Assembly (NCBI RefSeq): GCF_028743515.2
Contig: NZ_CP117969.2
Span: 2,761,501-2,825,500 of the forward strand
Direction of reading: 5' to 3'
Source: Imtechella halotolerans
Lineage (GTDB): Bacteria > Bacteroidota > Bacteroidia > Flavobacteriales > Flavobacteriaceae
Length of the DNA stretch: 64,000 nucleotides
The number at the start of each line of letters is the position of its first letter. Within the stretch, counting starts at the first letter, position 1. Positions 62,778 through 64,000 of the stretch are shown here, in pieces. A model generated the notes under the pieces. That model had not been told where the DNA came from, ran no database searches, and saw only the letters and a list, made by a program, of their open reading frames with translations. The position numbers and the translations under genes were made by a program.

Positions 62778-63406
62778 AAATCTATTACTTTAATACTATT
62801 TCTAAATAATTGGATTTTACCTTGGTTTTCTAACTTTTTAAGTAACCTTGAAACTACAACCCTTGAAGTATGTAGATCATTGGCAATATCCTGATGTGTG
62901 CTATTAATCACATCATCATTGGTTACCATTGCTTTATCTCTCAAATGCTTAAGTAAACGTTCGTCCATTTTCATAAAGGCGATTGAATCGATAGTTTGCA
63001 TCATTTCCATGAGCCTAGAATGATAGCTTTCCAATATGAAGTTTCGCCAGCTACGATATTTGGTCATCCATTCCTCCATTTTCTGTATGGGAATCATGAT
63101 AAGTTTAGCTGGTGTTTCAGAAATTGCTCTTATTTCACTTTTTTTCTGTCCTAGGCAACAGGATAAAGTCATAGCGCATGTATCTCCTCTCTCAAGAAAA
63201 TACAAGAGTAATTCGTCACCATTTTCATCTTCACGAAGTATTTTAATAGCACCACTTACCAATAAAGGCATACTCTTAATATATTCTCCAATTTCGATAA
63301 GCTTGAATCCTTCTGGGACTTCTTTAAAGGTGCCTACTTGATTTATTTCTTGAAGCAACTCTTCTTCAAATAAGTAGCCGTAGTTTTGAATTAATTCTTC
63401 TATCAT
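62774..63406 (-). CDS. Crp/Fnr-family regulator with a cysteine cluster
   Basis: 210-residue regulator and likely controller of the sulfur block. A beta-roll domain spans about 10-110 (GTFKEVPEGFKLIEIGEYIK). Three cysteines, C77, C83 and C84, lie in GDTCAMTLSCCLGQKKSE within the pocket. The long central helix leads to a winged helix-turn-helix (STHQDIANDLHTSRVVVS, about 169-186). The Cys placement suggests sensing of persulfide or another thiol-active signal rather than cAMP, by inference. It is the first gene of the leftward block; its own site for GTAAC-type binding was not seen upstream. Confidence 0.88.
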   Translation of the reverse strand: MIEELIQNYGYLFEEELLQEINQVGTFKEVPEGFKLIEIGEYIKSMPLLVSGAIKILREDENGDELLLYFLERGDTCAMTLSCCLGQKKSEIRAISETPAKLIMIPIQKMEEWMTKYRSWRNFILESYHSRLMEMMQTIDSIAFMKMDERLLKHLRDKAMVTNDDVINSTHQDIANDLHTSRVVVSRLLKKLENQGKIQLFRNSIKVIDL

Positions 63407-63467
63407 GGCTCTAAATTACAAATTATATCTAATGCTGAAAGAATGTAAACTAGTAAGAAAATACTAA

Positions 63468-63500
63468 AAAAAAGACCACACTTTTCGGTGTGGTCTTTTA
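63468..63500 (-). terminator. Terminator after the acyl-CoA dehydrogenase gene
   Basis: GACCACAC (63474-63481) and GTGTGGTC (63488-63495) form a stem with a TTTTCG loop; on the minus strand a T tract follows. Confidence 0.85.
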
Positions 63501-63507
63501 ACCCTAT

Positions 63508-64000
63508 TTATTTAAAGGCTGAATGGCCAGTAATGTCCATTCCCGTTATAAGGAGATGGATATCATGAGTGCCTTCATAAGTTATTACACTTTCAAGGTT
63601 CATCATATGACGCATTATACTATATTCTCCTGTGATTCCCATCCCTCCTAATATCTGTCTAGCATCACGAGCAATGGTAATTGCCATTTCTACATTATTT
63701 CGTTTGGCCATTGAAATTTGAGCAGATGTGGCTTTTCCTTCATTTCGTAAAACACCTAAACGCCAAGCAAGCAATTGGGCTTTGGTAATTTCAGTAATCA
63801 TTTCTGCTAGTTTTTTCTGTTGAAGTTGGGTGGCGGCTATAGGTTTGTCAAACTGTATTCGCTCTTTAGCATATCTGAGTGCTGTATCGTAGCAATCCAT
63901 TGCTGCGCCGATGGCACCCCAAGCTATCCCATAACGAGCAGAATCAAGGCAGCCGAGTGGTGCACCTAGGCCACTTTTTCCTGGTAGAAGATTTTCTTTT
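63508..64000 (-). CDS. Acyl-CoA dehydrogenase, glutaryl-CoA dehydrogenase-like (C-terminal part)
   Basis: The frame is open to the right edge, so the gene starts outside the window; 163 C-terminal residues are seen. The visible part begins within GKSGLGAPLGCLDSARYGIA and includes IQFDKPIAATQLQQKKLAEM, the FAD/ETF-contacting ILGGMGITGEYSIMRH segment, and TYEGTHDIH with the catalytic Glu, ending AFK. The TYEGTHDIH and LARYGI-type segments are those of glutaryl-CoA dehydrogenase, which oxidises and decarboxylates glutaryl-CoA in lysine/tryptophan breakdown; another acyl substrate cannot be excluded. Confidence 0.9.
   Translation of the reverse strand, partial: KENLLPGKSGLGAPLGCLDSARYGIAWGAIGAAMDCYDTALRYAKERIQFDKPIAATQLQQKKLAEMITEITKAQLLAWRLGVLRNEGKATSAQISMAKRNNVEMAITIARDARQILGGMGITGEYSIMRHMMNLESVITYEGTHDIHLLITGMDITGHSAFK

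Noticed and set aside
1-64000. Insertion sequences, prophage, CRISPR arrays or integrative elements
   Set aside because: I saw no transposase, integrase, phage structural gene, or regularly spaced long repeats; the two tRNA genes show no flanking duplicated 3' ends.

Overview
The window is chromosomal DNA of a Bacteroidota bacterium, almost certainly a member of the Flavobacteriaceae. The evidence is AT-rich DNA, promoters of the Bacteroidota form (TTG, about 19-22 bp, then TAnnTTTG), a type IX secretion substrate next to a PorP/SprF protein, a SusC/SusD pair with its own ECF sigma and FecR anti-sigma factor, an OlsF-type lipid synthase, and a DNA polymerase III alpha subunit with an exonuclease fused at its N-terminus. 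I see no phage, insertion sequence, CRISPR array or rRNA operon.

Layout. 1-5.1 kb: the start of a GNAT protein, a short SSB, a tiny Lys/Cys-rich protein, ferritin, metG and an LD-carboxypeptidase. 5-24.6 kb: housekeeping genes, namely an ACT-like protein, mfd, a TerB-like protein, fbp, a GNAT acetyltransferase, aspartate kinase, olsF, a TPR protein, a DUF4286 protein, rsmA, mgtE, a 2-hydroxyacid dehydrogenase, a TM2 protein, a Crp-type regulator, serS and ribF. 24.6-29.3 kb: a 1248-residue secreted metallopeptidase with its PorP/SprF partner. 29.3-39.2 kb: pth, rplY, prs, tRNA-Leu(CAA), a small conserved protein, a structured gene-free stretch that looks like a small RNA, a response regulator whose sensor kinase has decayed, an amino acid permease with a CocE-type hydrolase, a lipoprotein, tRNA-Asp(GTC), a DUF58 protein and thioredoxin. 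39.3-44.4 kb: dnaE and a DUF456 membrane protein.

44.4-52.7 kb: one coherent locus of ECF sigma factor, FecR anti-sigma factor, SusC with an STN signalling domain, SusD-like lipoprotein and a Tat-exported metallophosphoesterase. It looks like a self-inducing outer-membrane uptake system for a phosphoester-containing nutrient.

52.7-63.4 kb: all genes run leftward and form a sulfur-handling regulon. A Crp/Fnr-type regulator with a Cys cluster is followed by a TauE/SafE exporter, a persulfide-dioxygenase-like MBL protein with two rhodanese domains, a small metal-binding (HMA) protein, a TolC/adaptor/RND pump operon that also carries a PII-like protein and a DUF2892 protein, and a split YeeE/YedE transporter. 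Three promoters in this block carry a 5-4-5 palindrome centred exactly 36.5 bp upstream of the end of the -7 element, the geometry of class II activation by a Crp/Fnr protein. This is the strongest candidate for an under-described system in the window: persulfide oxidation, sulfite export and thiosulfate-type transport tied to an RND pump with a PII-like sensor. The window ends inside a glutaryl-CoA dehydrogenase-like gene.
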